Source: Sandaracinomonas limnophila (GTDB lineage Bacteria; Bacteroidota; Bacteroidia; Cytophagales; Spirosomataceae). Taken from it: DNA of 64,000 nucleotides. Both the position numbers and the translations under genes were made by a program. How positions within the stretch are numbered: position 1 is the stretch's first letter; each line of letters opens with the position of its first letter. Below, piece by piece: positions 14,711 through 23,199 of the stretch. The notes beneath the pieces were generated by a model. That model was not told the origin of the DNA. It did not search any database and saw nothing but the letters and a program-made list of their open reading frames with translations. The DNA lies in assembly GCF_004005965.1 (NCBI RefSeq), contig NZ_SACY01000003.1, positions 372,001-436,000 of the forward strand, read 5' to 3'.

Positions 14711-16413
14711 AAGCTGGGCCTCTGGCCCAGCTTTTTGTAAAACAACCACCCATTCTCCTCCTTCAACAATTCCAAATTAGGATGGTATTTCAATCGATCT
14801 TCCTCTGTTACTTTCATGATAAAATAGCATGGACGATCAAGCGATTTGGCATTCAATAATGCTTCCGCAGTGGGAGAAGGCCCTTGTTTTTGAAAATACA
14901 ACAAATGAGCATAGGATTTAAATCCAAGTGTTTCAATATAAACTTTTTGGCCCAATTTGGATTCATAAAAATCAATAGGTGCTGCTTGCGTATATCCTTC
15001 AATTTTAGGCACAACAATTGCCATATAGGCCACCAATACACCAATGCCAAGGTTCATAAGTCGAAATACATTCTGAATTTTAGGCTGTTTCTTATTCAAC
15101 ATAAGATACCATAAACCGACCAAAAATAGAATGCCTAGGTATTTTTCAAATCCAGACCAATACACTGGGGCTTGTAAATTACCTTGTACAAATGCATCTT
15201 TAATGTAAGGCGAAAATACACTTGCAAATTGACCAATTATTGGGACAAGGGTTAGTACTAATCCAAAGATTGTTCCAACAAGCAAAAGCCCGAAGGTATA
15301 GGATTTTTTCCAAACCCAATTTCCAGATTCCCAATCAGCAAGAATTTCTGCTGATACATAGGTTAAAGGTATCCAGCAAAGGGAAGAGTAATGAACAATT
15401 TTGGTTTTTACGATACTAAATAAAATTAGAGTAACCCAAAAAAGAATTTTCATTATGAATGAAAAATCAATTTCTCCGGTTCCCTTTTTCAGCACATTTT
15501 TAAAATTGAATAATCGTGCCCCCGCCCAAATGGAAATCGGAAAACAGCCAATCAAAAGAACAACAAAATGATAATAAAAAGGTTGCCCGTGGCCAGCATC
15601 ACCTGTTGTCATGAGTCGGACCTGGTAATCAAAAAAATCTTTGATTATTTGAATGCCATATTTTTGGGCAATTAAAGCATACCAAGAAGTAAAAATTAGG
15701 CAAGAAATCAGAACACTAACTATTCCAGCTAAAAATATTTTACCAAAATTCGGAATGGAGAACTTATGCCAAAGTACATAAACTGTCCATACCAATCCCC
15801 ACATTAATAAGGCAACGGGACCTTTAGTCAACATTCCTAAGCCGATAAATATCCCACTCAAAACCACCGAAGCCCAATTTTCCACTTTCCACTTTCCACT
15901 TTCCACTATCAACTGCCCACTTCGCACTACTTTCCAAAATTGATACACCCCTAAAAAAATCAACAAATTAAACAATGGGTCAATGATACCTGTGGAGGCA
16001 TAAAGATGTGGGGTAAAAGCTGCCAGATAGGAGAATGCCCACCAATGTCCCAATCGTGCATTTTTTTCTTTTTTTCCGATGTAATAAAAAACTACCAAAG
16101 AGATTGCCCCTATTAAAGCATTTGGAAATCGGGCAGCAAATTCCATAGATACCCAAGCGTTTTGCGTGAAGATTCCAAAAAAATCAAAACTAAGGGCTTG
16201 CAACCAAATAAAAAGCGGGGGTTTTTCCCAAAAAGGTTTGAAATTGATTTGAACACCAAGGAAATCGCCAGAAACGATCATTTCTCTTGCCGACTCAGCA
16301 AAATTCACCTCGTCCCAATCGAACAAATGGGAAGCTCCTAGAAAAGGTGAAAAAATGCACATCCCAATAAAAAACCATCCAATAAATGGGAATTTCTGTA
16401 CGATTTTAAGCAT
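14707..16413 (-). CDS. GT39/ArnT-like membrane glycosyltransferase
   Basis: A polytopic membrane protein of about 568 residues with the GT-C signature of the ArnT/PMT family. The first periplasmic loop has FDWDEVNFAESAREM with the catalytic acidic residues, followed by FWEKPPLFIWLQ. About eleven to twelve hydrophobic segments follow. Such enzymes move a sugar from a polyprenyl carrier to lipid A, a lipid or a protein; the acceptor is not known here. The ATG at 16413 is preferred because it overlaps the PAP2 stop by 8 bases; an ATG at 16434 is possible. Unusually, a run of 7-base tandem units inside the frame (15879-15927) encodes a hydrophilic insertion between membrane segments. Confidence 0.88.
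   Translation of the reverse strand: MLKIVQKFPFIGWFFIGMCIFSPFLGASHLFDWDEVNFAESAREMIVSGDFLGVQINFKPFWEKPPLFIWLQALSFDFFGIFTQNAWVSMEFAARFPNALIGAISLVVFYYIGKKEKNARLGHWWAFSYLAAFTPHLYASTGIIDPLFNLLIFLGVYQFWKVVRSGQLIVESGKWKVENWASVVLSGIFIGLGMLTKGPVALLMWGLVWTVYVLWHKFSIPNFGKIFLAGIVSVLISCLIFTSWYALIAQKYGIQIIKDFFDYQVRLMTTGDAGHGQPFYYHFVVLLIGCFPISIWAGARLFNFKNVLKKGTGEIDFSFIMKILFWVTLILFSIVKTKIVHYSSLCWIPLTYVSAEILADWESGNWVWKKSYTFGLLLVGTIFGLVLTLVPIIGQFASVFSPYIKDAFVQGNLQAPVYWSGFEKYLGILFLVGLWYLMLNKKQPKIQNVFRLMNLGIGVLVAYMAIVVPKIEGYTQAAPIDFYESKLGQKVYIETLGFKSYAHLLYFQKQGPSPTAEALLNAKSLDRPCYFIMKVTEEDRLKYHPNLELLKEENGWLFYKKLGQRPSF
14709..14736 (+). terminator. Bidirectional terminator embedded in the end of the GT39 gene
   Basis: AAGCTGGGCC-TCT-GGCCCAGCTT with flanking A and T tracts (AAAA before, TTTTT after). 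It terminates ndk. It also encodes the last residues of the convergent glycosyltransferase on the other strand. Confidence 0.9.
15879..15927. repeat. Heptamer tandem repeat inside the GT39 coding sequence
   Basis: Four perfect TTTCCAC units (15879-15906) continue as three decayed 7-base units TATCAAC, TGCCCAC and TTCGCAC (15907-15927), all keeping T..C.AC. The total is 49 bases, so 7 units of 7. On the coding strand it reads GTGGAAA repeats and contributes roughly SGQLIVESGKWKVEN. No opposed arm is found nearby. Confidence 0.85.
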
Positions 16414-17026
16414 GTTTTTGAAGTTTATCTGCATAAATTAAATTCATAAGCAGGGAAATCAAGCAACCCAAGGCAGCCCCAACCAAGGTATCTATGGGAA
16501 AATGTTGAAACAAATAGACTCGTGAATAGGCCACGCTAAAGGCCAAAAGACCCATCCCAATTCCCATCCATTTTTTAGGCAATAAAAAGGCCATCCAAAA
16601 ATACATCCACCAAGCAGCATTTGTGTGTCCGGAAGGAAAACTATTTATTGTATTGATAAATAAACCATCTTTTAAATGCCAAGACACTTTTGCATCTGCC
16701 AAATAGGCAATAGGACGTAAGGCGCCAGAAAAGATCCAATGCTTCAAGATTTGAACAAAAAATGTTGAAATTAGGTACGAAAACACATAAGGTTTTAATA
16801 AATCCTTTTGTTTTTTCCATAGGTAAATGAGAAAAGTAAGAGGTAAAATATACTCTGCTGTTTGAGTGATTCCCCAAAAAAACCAATCGAAAAATGGTGA
16901 ATTGAAAGAATTGACCAATTTCATTTGTTCTAATTTTGAAAAATTTGAAACAAATAAAATTCCCAACATTTCAAAGGTCAAAAAGGCAATCAAATACCCT
17001 AAAATTGATTTTTTGATAATTTTCAT
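16406..17026 (-). CDS. PAP2-family membrane phosphatase
   Basis: A membrane protein of about 206 residues with five to six hydrophobic segments. The three PAP2 phosphatase motifs are recognisable: a K-x6-RP-like segment (GALRPIAYL), the central SFPSGHTNAAWW near residue 125, and SRVYLFQHFPIDTLVGA near 170 with the last catalytic histidine. Likely substrates are undecaprenyl pyrophosphate or lipid phosphates at the periplasmic face. The start is set at MKIIKKSILGYL (17026) rather than an upstream ATG at 17068. It overlaps the GT39 gene by 8 bases, which suggests that the pair handles a lipid-linked sugar together. Confidence 0.9.
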   Translation of the reverse strand: MKIIKKSILGYLIAFLTFEMLGILFVSNFSKLEQMKLVNSFNSPFFDWFFWGITQTAEYILPLTFLIYLWKKQKDLLKPYVFSYLISTFFVQILKHWIFSGALRPIAYLADAKVSWHLKDGLFINTINSFPSGHTNAAWWMYFWMAFLLPKKWMGIGMGLLAFSVAYSRVYLFQHFPIDTLVGAALGCLISLLMNLIYADKLQKHA

Positions 17027-17069
17027 CCAAACAAAGGTCGTAATTTTTGTGAAATTCCTACAACACAAC

Positions 17070-17100
17070 TTGCCTTTTCCAAAAATAATTGATAATTTTG
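17070..17100 (+). promoter_or_regulatory. Promoter of the DUF177-rpmF run
   Basis: TAATTTTG at 17093-17100 fits the -7 consensus, with a partial -33 TTGC at 17070-17073 about 19 bases upstream. The DUF177 ATG follows 26 bases after the box. The opposite-strand PAP2 gene begins about 45 bases upstream. Confidence 0.5.
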
Positions 17101-17126
17101 CAATCCTTTTTTAAGCAAAAGAAAAA

Positions 17127-17663
17127 ATGAAGCCATTCGCAGCCTACCAGATTCCAATCATAGCTTTGGAAAACAAGGTGTACGAATACCAAATGGATGG
17201 AAATTCCGATTTCTTCCAGGCATTTGAGCAAGAATGGATTGAAAAAGGATCTTTTAAAGTAATGGTCAAATTAGACAAATCACCAACAATGATTCAAGTC
17301 TATTTGCACATTGAAGCAGTTTTGCAGCTTATTTGTGACCGATCTTTGGAAGAATTTGATTTCCCAATCGAAGTAAATGAGAAAATTATTTTCAAGTTTG
17401 CTGATCATTCGGAAGACATGGGCGACAATCTGTATTTGTTAGACAGAAAAGAGCCCTACCTCGATTTATCGCAGGACATTTACGATTTCATTGCCTTACA
17501 AGTTCCTATGAAAAAGTTACATCCTCGATTTATCAACCCAGAAAATACATCGCAAGATGATGTGTTTTTATACACAACAGAAAAAGAGGAGGAAGCCGAA
17601 GAAAGAGCACAAGAAACGGACCCTCGCTGGAATATTTTAAAGAATTTAACAGACAAAAATTAA
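17127..17663 (+). CDS. DUF177 (YceD-like) protein, 23S rRNA accumulation family
   Basis: A 178-residue cytosolic protein of the DUF177/YceD family, recognised by its position directly before rpmF. The conserved core at about 65-140 has LQLICDRSLEEFDFPIEV-like strands, then DLSQDIYDFIALQVPMKKLHP. In other bacteria YceD is needed for normal 23S rRNA levels and is co-transcribed with rpmF. The classical four-cysteine arrangement is reduced to one cysteine (LICDRS). The C-terminal tail is acidic. The gap to rpmF is 12 bases, with no terminator. Confidence 0.85.
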   Translation: MKPFAAYQIPIIALENKVYEYQMDGNSDFFQAFEQEWIEKGSFKVMVKLDKSPTMIQVYLHIEAVLQLICDRSLEEFDFPIEVNEKIIFKFADHSEDMGDNLYLLDRKEPYLDLSQDIYDFIALQVPMKKLHPRFINPENTSQDDVFLYTTEKEEEAEERAQETDPRWNILKNLTDKN

Positions 17664-17675
17664 AAATTACATAAA

Positions 17676-17864
17676 ATGGCACATCCTAAACGAAGACATT
17701 CGACAACACGCCGCGACAAAAGAAGATCTCACGATTTCGGCACTCCGAAGCAAATCGCTGTAGATAAAATGACAGGTGAAACACACTTATACCACCGCGC
17801 ACACGTTCACGAGGGTAACTTATATTACAAAGGTAAAATGATCGTTGAAGGATATTCTGCATAA
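17676..17864 (+). CDS. rpmF: 50S ribosomal protein L32
   Basis: A 62-residue basic protein starting [19 protein letters not shown], the L32 signature, with [17 protein letters not shown] in the second half. The zinc-binding cysteines of some L32 forms are absent (a C-minus type), as in many Bacteroidota. It lies between the DUF177 gene and plsX, the widely conserved yceD-rpmF-plsX-fabH order. Confidence 0.97.
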   Translation: MAHPKRRHSTTRRDKRRSHDFGTPKQIAVDKMTGETHLYHRAHVHEGNLYYKGKMIVEGYSA

Positions 17865-17943
17865 GAATCCTGATTGATTAGTTTGGATTTTTATTTTTTT
17901 TGAAAATCCCAATAAAATGCTATTTTTAAACTAAAAAAAGTAC

Positions 17944-17951
17944 TATTTTTG
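17944..17951 (+). promoter_or_regulatory. Putative plsX promoter, -7 box
   Basis: TATTTTTG matches TAnnTTTG, 29 bases before the plsX ATG in the 116-base rpmF-plsX gap. No convincing TTTG at -33. Confidence 0.4.
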
Positions 17952-17980
17952 TGTAACGCTTCAAATAGTCAACCTTTTAA

Positions 17981-18922
17981 ATGAAAATAGCCGTAGACGT
18001 GATGGGTGGCGATTTCGCCCCAATTTCTGTGATAGATGGAATTTTATTGGCGATTGATTCTTTAAATTCAAACGAGAAAATACTTGCTGTTGGTCCCCAA
18101 CAAACGATTGAAAAACTTTTGGCAGAAAGAAATTATTCGGGAAACCAAATAGAAATTATTTCTGCAGAACAAGTAATCGAAATGGGCGAACACCCAACAA
18201 AGGCTTTATCACAAAAACCCAACTCCTCCATAGGGGTTGGGTTTAGTCTTTTAAAAAGCGAGCAAGCAGACGTATTTGCTTCTGCTGGTAATACCGGCGC
18301 CATGATGGTCGGATCTTTGTTTTCTGTTAAAACAATCCAAGGAATTCAACGTCCCGCTATCGCAGGTTTCGTACCGCAAGTAAATGGCGAATTTGCCGTG
18401 ATGCTAGATATTGGTGCAAATGCCGATTGTAAACCTGAAATGTTGGAGCAATTTGGTATCCTGGGTTCCATATATTTTGAAGCAACAACTGGTAAGAAAA
18501 AACCTCGGGTTGGCCTCATGAATATCGGAGAAGAGGAACAAAAGGGTTCAATTTTGGCTCAAGCTGCACATACTTTGCTCAAAAACAATAAAAATATCCA
18601 TTTTATTGGTAATTTAGAGGGCAAAGATTTATTCAGAAACAAAGCTGATGTAATAGTTACCGATGGTTTTACTGGAAACATCATGCTTAAAATGGCTGAA
18701 TCTTTTTATTTCATTATGGAAGAACAAGGGGTTAAAAACGACTTCATTGAATTGACCAACTATGAAACCTATGGAGGAAGTCCCATTATTGGAATCAACG
18801 GAAATGTAGTAATTGCACACGGAGCTTCCACACCTAAAGCCATTCAACAAATGATTAAATTATCAAAATCACTGGTAGAATCCGGGGTTTTGAAAAAAAT
18901 CAAAAAGGCTTTGGAAAACTAA
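17981..18922 (+). CDS. plsX: Phosphate acyltransferase PlsX
   Basis: Makes acyl-phosphate from acyl-ACP and phosphate, the substrate of PlsY. The 313 residues start MKIAVDVMGGDFAP, the glycine-rich N-terminal motif, and contain ASAGNTGAMMVGSLF near 105. GFVPQVNGEFAVMLDIGANADC follows near 135 (key part LDIGANADC), then VTDGFTGNIMLKMAES near 225. Length is a little below the usual 330-350. It is followed after 18 bases by fabH. Confidence 0.97.
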   Translation: MKIAVDVMGGDFAPISVIDGILLAIDSLNSNEKILAVGPQQTIEKLLAERNYSGNQIEIISAEQVIEMGEHPTKALSQKPNSSIGVGFSLLKSEQADVFASAGNTGAMMVGSLFSVKTIQGIQRPAIAGFVPQVNGEFAVMLDIGANADCKPEMLEQFGILGSIYFEATTGKKKPRVGLMNIGEEEQKGSILAQAAHTLLKNNKNIHFIGNLEGKDLFRNKADVIVTDGFTGNIMLKMAESFYFIMEEQGVKNDFIELTNYETYGGSPIIGINGNVVIAHGASTPKAIQQMIKLSKSLVESGVLKKIKKALEN

Positions 18923-18940
18923 TATTGAAACAAAATTAAA

Positions 18941-19939
18941 ATGAGTAATAAAATTTCTGCAGCCATAACTGGTGTACACGGATACGTTCCAGATTACATC
19001 TTAACCAATCAGGAGTTAGAAAAATATGTTGATACCAACGACGAGTGGATCACTTCTAGAACTGGTATCAAAGAGAGACGAATTTTAAAAGGCGAAGGTT
19101 TAGGTACTTCCTACATGGGAGCGCGTGCCGTAGAAGGTCTTTTGGAAAAAACAAATACAAAACCAGAAGAAATTGATTTGTTAATTTGCGCAACCGTAAC
19201 GCCAGATTACCTTTTCCCTAATGCTTCTAATATGATTTGCAAAGAAGTAGGTATCAGAAATACGGCTTCATTTGATATTTCAGCAGCATGTTCTGGATTT
19301 TTAAACGGTTTAGGTGCAGCCACTTCATTCATTGAATCCGGTAGATACAAGAAAATAGTAGTGGTTGGTGCAGATAAAATGTCGGCAATTGTTGATTATA
19401 AAGACCGCACAACTTGTATTTTATTTGGCGATGGAGCCGGTGCTGTTTTAGTGGAAGCTTCAGAAGATGGTTTAGGAGTTCAAGATTATATCTTAAAATC
19501 TGACGGTGAAGGTTGTGAAAGTTTAATGCAAAAAGGTGGTGGCAGTGCCTACCCTCCTACGCACGAAACAATCGATTTAGGATGGCATTACGTTCGCCAA
19601 GAAGGCCAAGCAGTGTTTAAATTTGCTGTAACTCGTATGGCAGATGTTTCCGCCGAAATCATGGAAAGGAATAATTTAACGGGCGATGATATCGCTTGGT
19701 TAGTTCCTCACCAGGCCAACAAAAGAATCATTGACGCTACTGCGAACCGAATGAATGTGGGAGATGACAAAGTGATGTTGAACATTCACAAATACGGCAA
19801 CACAACTGCCGCAACAATTCCCTTGTGTTTATGGGATTATGAAAAACAATTGAAAAAAGGTGATAATTTAATTTTAGCAGCTTTTGGTGGAGGTTTCACC
19901 TGGGGTTCTGCTTTTGTTAAATGGGCTTATAATTCTTAA
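18941..19939 (+). CDS. fabH: Beta-ketoacyl-ACP synthase III
   Basis: Condenses acetyl-CoA or a branched acyl-CoA with malonyl-ACP to start fatty-acid synthesis. The 332 residues have the catalytic Cys117 in [10 protein letters not shown], the catalytic His in [11 protein letters not shown] near 255, and the Asn in [12 protein letters not shown] near 285, giving the Cys-His-Asn triad. The N-terminal [12 protein letters not shown] is typical. It is adjacent to plsX upstream and efp downstream (12 bases), a single co-directional block. Confidence 0.98.
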   Translation: MSNKISAAITGVHGYVPDYILTNQELEKYVDTNDEWITSRTGIKERRILKGEGLGTSYMGARAVEGLLEKTNTKPEEIDLLICATVTPDYLFPNASNMICKEVGIRNTASFDISAACSGFLNGLGAATSFIESGRYKKIVVVGADKMSAIVDYKDRTTCILFGDGAGAVLVEASEDGLGVQDYILKSDGEGCESLMQKGGGSAYPPTHETIDLGWHYVRQEGQAVFKFAVTRMADVSAEIMERNNLTGDDIAWLVPHQANKRIIDATANRMNVGDDKVMLNIHKYGNTTAATIPLCLWDYEKQLKKGDNLILAAFGGGFTWGSAFVKWAYNS

Positions 19940-19951
19940 TATTTTATTTTT

Positions 19952-20515
19952 ATGGCAACTACAGCTGACATTAAAAACGGTATGGTTATTAATTTTAATA
20001 ATGACTTATATTCAATCATAGAGTTTTTACACGTAAAACCAGGTAAAGGACCCGCTTTCGTACGTACAAAATTACGTTCTTTAACCAATGGAAAGGTAAT
20101 TGATAATACATTCAACTCGGGTGTATCCATTTACCCAGTTCGTGTAGAAAGAAGAAAATACCAATACCTATATGAAGATGAGTTTGGTTACAACTTCATG
20201 GAAAACGAAACTTTTGAACAAATCTTATTAGACAAGGTGATGGTTGAAGGTGCGGATCTAATGAAGGAAGGACAAGAAGTTGAAATTTTAATCAATACTG
20301 AAACGGATAAAGCAATCTCTTGCGAGTTACCTGCTTTTGTTGAATTAAAAATCACTTATACGGAACCAGGTGTGCGTGGAGATACAACTAACACTCCGAA
20401 AAAGCCTGCAACCGTTGAAACAGGTGCTACTATTACTGTACCTATTTTCATTGAGCAAGACGAAGTTATCAAAGTGGATACGCGTACATATAGTTATGCC
20501 GAACGTGTGAAGTAA
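19952..20515 (+). CDS. efp: Elongation factor P
   Basis: Relieves ribosome stalling at polyproline stretches. The 187 residues form three beta-barrel domains. The tip loop of domain I is HVKPGKGPAF with Lys32, the position modified in many bacteria. Domain III contains the EPGVRGDTTNTPKKPATVETG signature. The proline-flanked tip (PGKGP) is of the common lysine type, not the arginine-rhamnosylation type. It lies between fabH and accB; its coupling to fatty-acid genes is common in Bacteroidota. Confidence 0.97.
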   Translation: MATTADIKNGMVINFNNDLYSIIEFLHVKPGKGPAFVRTKLRSLTNGKVIDNTFNSGVSIYPVRVERRKYQYLYEDEFGYNFMENETFEQILLDKVMVEGADLMKEGQEVEILINTETDKAISCELPAFVELKITYTEPGVRGDTTNTPKKPATVETGATITVPIFIEQDEVIKVDTRTYSYAERVK

Positions 20516-20531
20516 TTGTAAAACAATTTCA

Positions 20532-20539
20532 TACATTTG
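20532..20539 (+). promoter_or_regulatory. Putative accB promoter, -7 box
   Basis: TACATTTG matches TAnnTTTG, 35 bases upstream of the accB ATG in a 59-base gap. No clear -33 element, so it may only be a secondary promoter inside the operon. Confidence 0.35.
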
Positions 20540-20574
20540 TAATTAGACCTTATCATATTCGAAATATATAATAA

Positions 20575-21045
20575 ATGGATACCAAAGAAATTCAGCGATT
20601 ATTGGATTATATTGCAAAATCGCCCCTAGCAGAAGTAAGTATTGAAACGGAAGGATTAAAAGTAGCCGTTAAGAAAAATTCAGAAGCTGCATCTATTGTT
20701 TATGCAACACCGGCTCCTCAAGCGGCAGCACCAGTTGCTCAAGCTCCTGCAGCGGCTCCAGCGGCTCCAGCAGCGGCGGCTCCTGCCCCAGCAGCATCTG
20801 ACAACTTGGTAACAATTAAATCCCCTATGATTGGAACATTTTACCGTGCACCTGGTCCAGAAAAACCAGACTTCGTTGAAGTAGGTTCAAGCATCGAGGC
20901 AGGAAAACCAGTTTGTATCATTGAAGCGATGAAATTATTTAATGAAATCGAATCAGATGTTACAGGTAAAATCGTTAAGATTTTAGTTGAAAATGCAAGT
21001 CCGGTTGAGTTTGACCAACCTTTGTTTTTAGTGGAAAAGGCTTAA
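20575..21045 (+). CDS. accB: Biotin carboxyl carrier protein of acetyl-CoA carboxylase
   Basis: The 156-residue BCCP holds biotin on the lysine of IIEAMKLFNEIE at about residue 120. The N-terminal part (1-38) is the interaction segment. A mobile Ala/Pro linker at about 43-75 is encoded by repeated GCxCCA-type codons. The C-terminal biotinyl domain (78-156) includes the SPMIGTFYRAP thumb. It partners accC directly downstream and accD at 49404. Confidence 0.98.
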   Translation: MDTKEIQRLLDYIAKSPLAEVSIETEGLKVAVKKNSEAASIVYATPAPQAAAPVAQAPAAAPAAPAAAAPAPAASDNLVTIKSPMIGTFYRAPGPEKPDFVEVGSSIEAGKPVCIIEAMKLFNEIESDVTGKIVKILVENASPVEFDQPLFLVEKA

Positions 21046-21075
21046 TTGCTAACTTACCAATTTAATTAAAGAATA

Positions 21076-22419
21076 ATGTTTAAGAAAATACTCATTGCCA
21101 ACCGTGGGGAAATCGCATTGCGAATTATTCGTACCTGCCGCGAAATGGGAATTAAAACAGTGGCTGTTTTTTCCACTGCAGACCGTGAAAGCCTACATGT
21201 TCGCTTCGCAGACGAAGCAGTTTGTATTGGACCTCCACCAAGTCGCCAATCATATTTAAGCATCCCAGCAATTATTTCAGCTGCTGAAGTAACAGGTGCA
21301 GATGCCATTCACCCTGGATATGGCTTTTTATCTGAAAATGCAGAGTTCTCTCGCATTTGTGCAGAGCATGGCATCAAATTTATTGGTGCATCTGCTGAGA
21401 TGATTAATGCCATGGGTGATAAAGCAACAGCAAAAGACACCATGAAGAAAGCTGGAGTTCCAGTAATTCCAGGCTCAGATGGCTTAATTGACACTGTTGA
21501 AGAAGCTAAAGTTTTAGCAAAAGATATAAAATATCCGGTAATCATCAAGGCAACTGCCGGCGGTGGTGGGCGTGGTATGCGTATCATCCGTGAGGAATCA
21601 GAATTTGAGAAATTATGGGATGATGCCAAAATGGAAGCAGCTGCAGCCTTCGGAAACGATGGTTTATACATGGAGAAATTTGTTGAAGAGCCTCGCCATA
21701 TTGAAATCCAGGTTGTAGGAGATAAATTTGGTAAAGCTTGTCACCTTTCAGAAAGAGATTGTTCGATTCAAAGAAGACACCAAAAACTTTGTGAAGAAAC
21801 CCCATCTCCTGCTTTAAATGATGAATTAAGAGCCAAAATGGGAGAAGCTGCTATCAAAGGTGCTGCAGCCATTGGCTATGAAGGTGCAGGAACCATTGAG
21901 TTCTTGGTTGACAAAAATGGTGATTTCTACTTCATGGAAATGAATACGCGTATTCAAGTAGAACATCCAATTACAGAAGAAGTAACTGATTTCGACTTAA
22001 TTAAAGAACAAATCAAGGTAGCAGCAGGAATTGCCATTTCTGGACAAAACTACTTCCCTAAATTGTATGCTTTGGAATGTCGTATCAATGCAGAAGATCC
22101 TGCAAACGGATTTAGACCTTCTCCTGGTAAAATCACAAATCTTCACTTGCCAGGTGGACACGGTGTTCGTGTAGATTCACACGTATATTCTGGTTATACA
22201 ATTCCACCAAATTACGATTCCATGATTGCGAAATTAATTGTTAGCGGTCAAAGTCGTGAAGAAGTTTTAAAAAGAATGAAACGTGCCCTTCAAGAATTCG
22301 TTATTGAAGGTATCAAAACTACCATTCCGTTCCATATCAAGTTGATGGACGACCCTGGTTTCCAATCGGGCAAATTCACAACTGCATTTATGGAGACGTT
22401 TGATATGTCAGGTATTTGA
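21076..22419 (+). CDS. accC: Biotin carboxylase subunit of acetyl-CoA carboxylase
   Basis: ATP-dependent carboxylation of the biotin on AccB. The 447 residues begin [20 protein letters not shown]. The ATP-grasp glycine loop [13 protein letters not shown] lies near 160, [15 protein letters not shown] near 235, and the catalytic [10 protein letters not shown]... segment near 290 ([15 protein letters not shown]). Length and motifs are complete. Its stop codon is immediately followed at 22420 by an 8-base periodic repeat with opposed arms, which probably ends or modulates the transcript. Confidence 0.98.
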   Translation: MFKKILIANRGEIALRIIRTCREMGIKTVAVFSTADRESLHVRFADEAVCIGPPPSRQSYLSIPAIISAAEVTGADAIHPGYGFLSENAEFSRICAEHGIKFIGASAEMINAMGDKATAKDTMKKAGVPVIPGSDGLIDTVEEAKVLAKDIKYPVIIKATAGGGGRGMRIIREESEFEKLWDDAKMEAAAAFGNDGLYMEKFVEEPRHIEIQVVGDKFGKACHLSERDCSIQRRHQKLCEETPSPALNDELRAKMGEAAIKGAAAIGYEGAGTIEFLVDKNGDFYFMEMNTRIQVEHPITEEVTDFDLIKEQIKVAAGIAISGQNYFPKLYALECRINAEDPANGFRPSPGKITNLHLPGGHGVRVDSHVYSGYTIPPNYDSMIAKLIVSGQSREEVLKRMKRALQEFVIEGIKTTIPFHIKLMDDPGFQSGKFTTAFMETFDMSGI

Positions 22420-22565
22420 GAATTGGAGAATAGTAGAACATTAGAATCGGAGAATTGAAGAATTGAAGAATTGAAGAAATTTTTTATTTTCTTATATTCT
22501 CCAATTCTTATATTCTCCAATTCCTATATTCTACAATTCCTATATTCTCCGATTCTTATATTCTC
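22420..22565. repeat. Opposed octamer repeats (GAATnnnn / nnnnATTC) after accC
   Basis: The left arm has seven 8-base units from 22420 to 22475 beginning GAA (GAATTGGA, GAATAGTA, GAACATTA, GAATCGGA, then GAATTGAA three times). The spacer at 22476-22491 is T-rich. The right arm has nine 8-base units from 22492 to 22563, all ending ATTC, alternating TTATATTC or CTATATTC with TCCAATTC, TACAATTC or TCCGATTC. The units pair as reverse complements with some mismatches. This fills half of the only 300-base gene-free stretch in the window. Confidence 0.85.
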
Positions 22566-22575
22566 ATTTTCATAA

Positions 22576-22607
22576 TTTGCATATTTGAAAACTAATTCCT
22601 AATTTTG
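22576..22607 (+). promoter_or_regulatory. Promoter of the rplM-rpsI operon
   Basis: TTTG at 22576-22579, a 20-base spacer, then TAATTTTG at 22600-22607: an exact match in sequence and spacing to the Bacteroidota primary sigma-factor consensus. The start of transcription is expected about 5 bases downstream, giving a leader of about 110 bases before rplM. Confidence 0.75.
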
Positions 22608-22611
22608 CATT

Positions 22612-22720
22612 CCCAATTTTCGACTGATGCCCAAATGTTGTAAAATAGGTCAAAATCAGGAATGTTAGTGTATTCCGTCACACGAAGCAGGAAAGATAAA
22701 ACATTAAAAAAGAATAGAAA
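22612..22720 (+). promoter_or_regulatory. rplM mRNA leader, possible ribosomal-protein autoregulatory RNA
   Basis: A leader of about 110 bases between the promoter and the GTG start of rplM. It contains a GTGT-N8-ACAC helix at about 22669-22684 and a purine-rich segment before the start. Structured leaders upstream of L13 operons have been proposed in Bacteroidia, which makes an L13-binding regulator plausible, but I could not fold or align it. Confidence 0.35.
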
Positions 22721-23164
22721 GTGGATACTTTAAGTTACAAAACCGTCTCTGCCAATAAAGCAACCGTTCAAAAGGACTGGATAGTGGTAGATGCTGAAAA
22801 TCAAGTATTAGGTCGTTTATGTTCAGAAATCGCGAAAATTATTCGTGGAAAGCATAAGCCTTCTTTTACTCCACACGCAGATTGTGGAGATCAGGTAATT
22901 GTTATCAATGCAGACAAAATTCGTTTGACTGGTAAGAAATTAACTGATAAAGTATATACACGTCATACTGGATATCCAGGTGGACAACGTTTTGCTACTC
23001 CAAGAGAGGTATTAGCAAAAAATCCAAGAGGTGTTATTGAAGCAGCCGTAAAAGGTATGTTACCAAAAAACCGTTTGGGAAGAGCATTGTTCAACAACTT
23101 GTATGTATATGCTGGTACGGAACACCCACACACTGCACAGCAGCCAAAAGAAATTAAATTTTAA
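22721..23164 (+). CDS. rplM: 50S ribosomal protein L13
   Basis: The 147-residue L13 starts MDTLSYKTVSANKATVQKDW, the usual Bacteroidota N-terminus, which fixes the rare GTG as start codon. Core motifs are GRLCSEIAKIIRGKHKPSFTP (split at GRLC and GKHKPSFTP), DKVYTRHTGYPGG near 85 and GMLPKNRLGRALFNNLYVY near 115. It is first gene of the rplM-rpsI pair, with its own promoter and a long leader. rpsI follows after 35 bases. Confidence 0.98.
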   Translation: MDTLSYKTVSANKATVQKDWIVVDAENQVLGRLCSEIAKIIRGKHKPSFTPHADCGDQVIVINADKIRLTGKKLTDKVYTRHTGYPGGQRFATPREVLAKNPRGVIEAAVKGMLPKNRLGRALFNNLYVYAGTEHPHTAQQPKEIKF

Positions 23165-23199
23165 CGGAAATTTTGATCTGAAAGATCTATTCGATACAA

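Noticed and set aside
16435-17126. A small separate gene in the region around the PAP2 N-terminus
   Set aside because: Only antisense frames of PAP2 are seen, and the divergent gap to the DUF177 gene is filled by its promoter.
20700-20800. Low-complexity GCxCCA stretch as a tandem repeat element
   Set aside because: It is the Ala/Pro linker of AccB, expected for a biotin carrier protein and fully in frame.
22290-22520. A minus-strand reading frame of 76 codons at the accC-rplM gap
   Set aside because: It covers the end of accC in antisense and the octamer repeat, and has no family resemblance or promoter.
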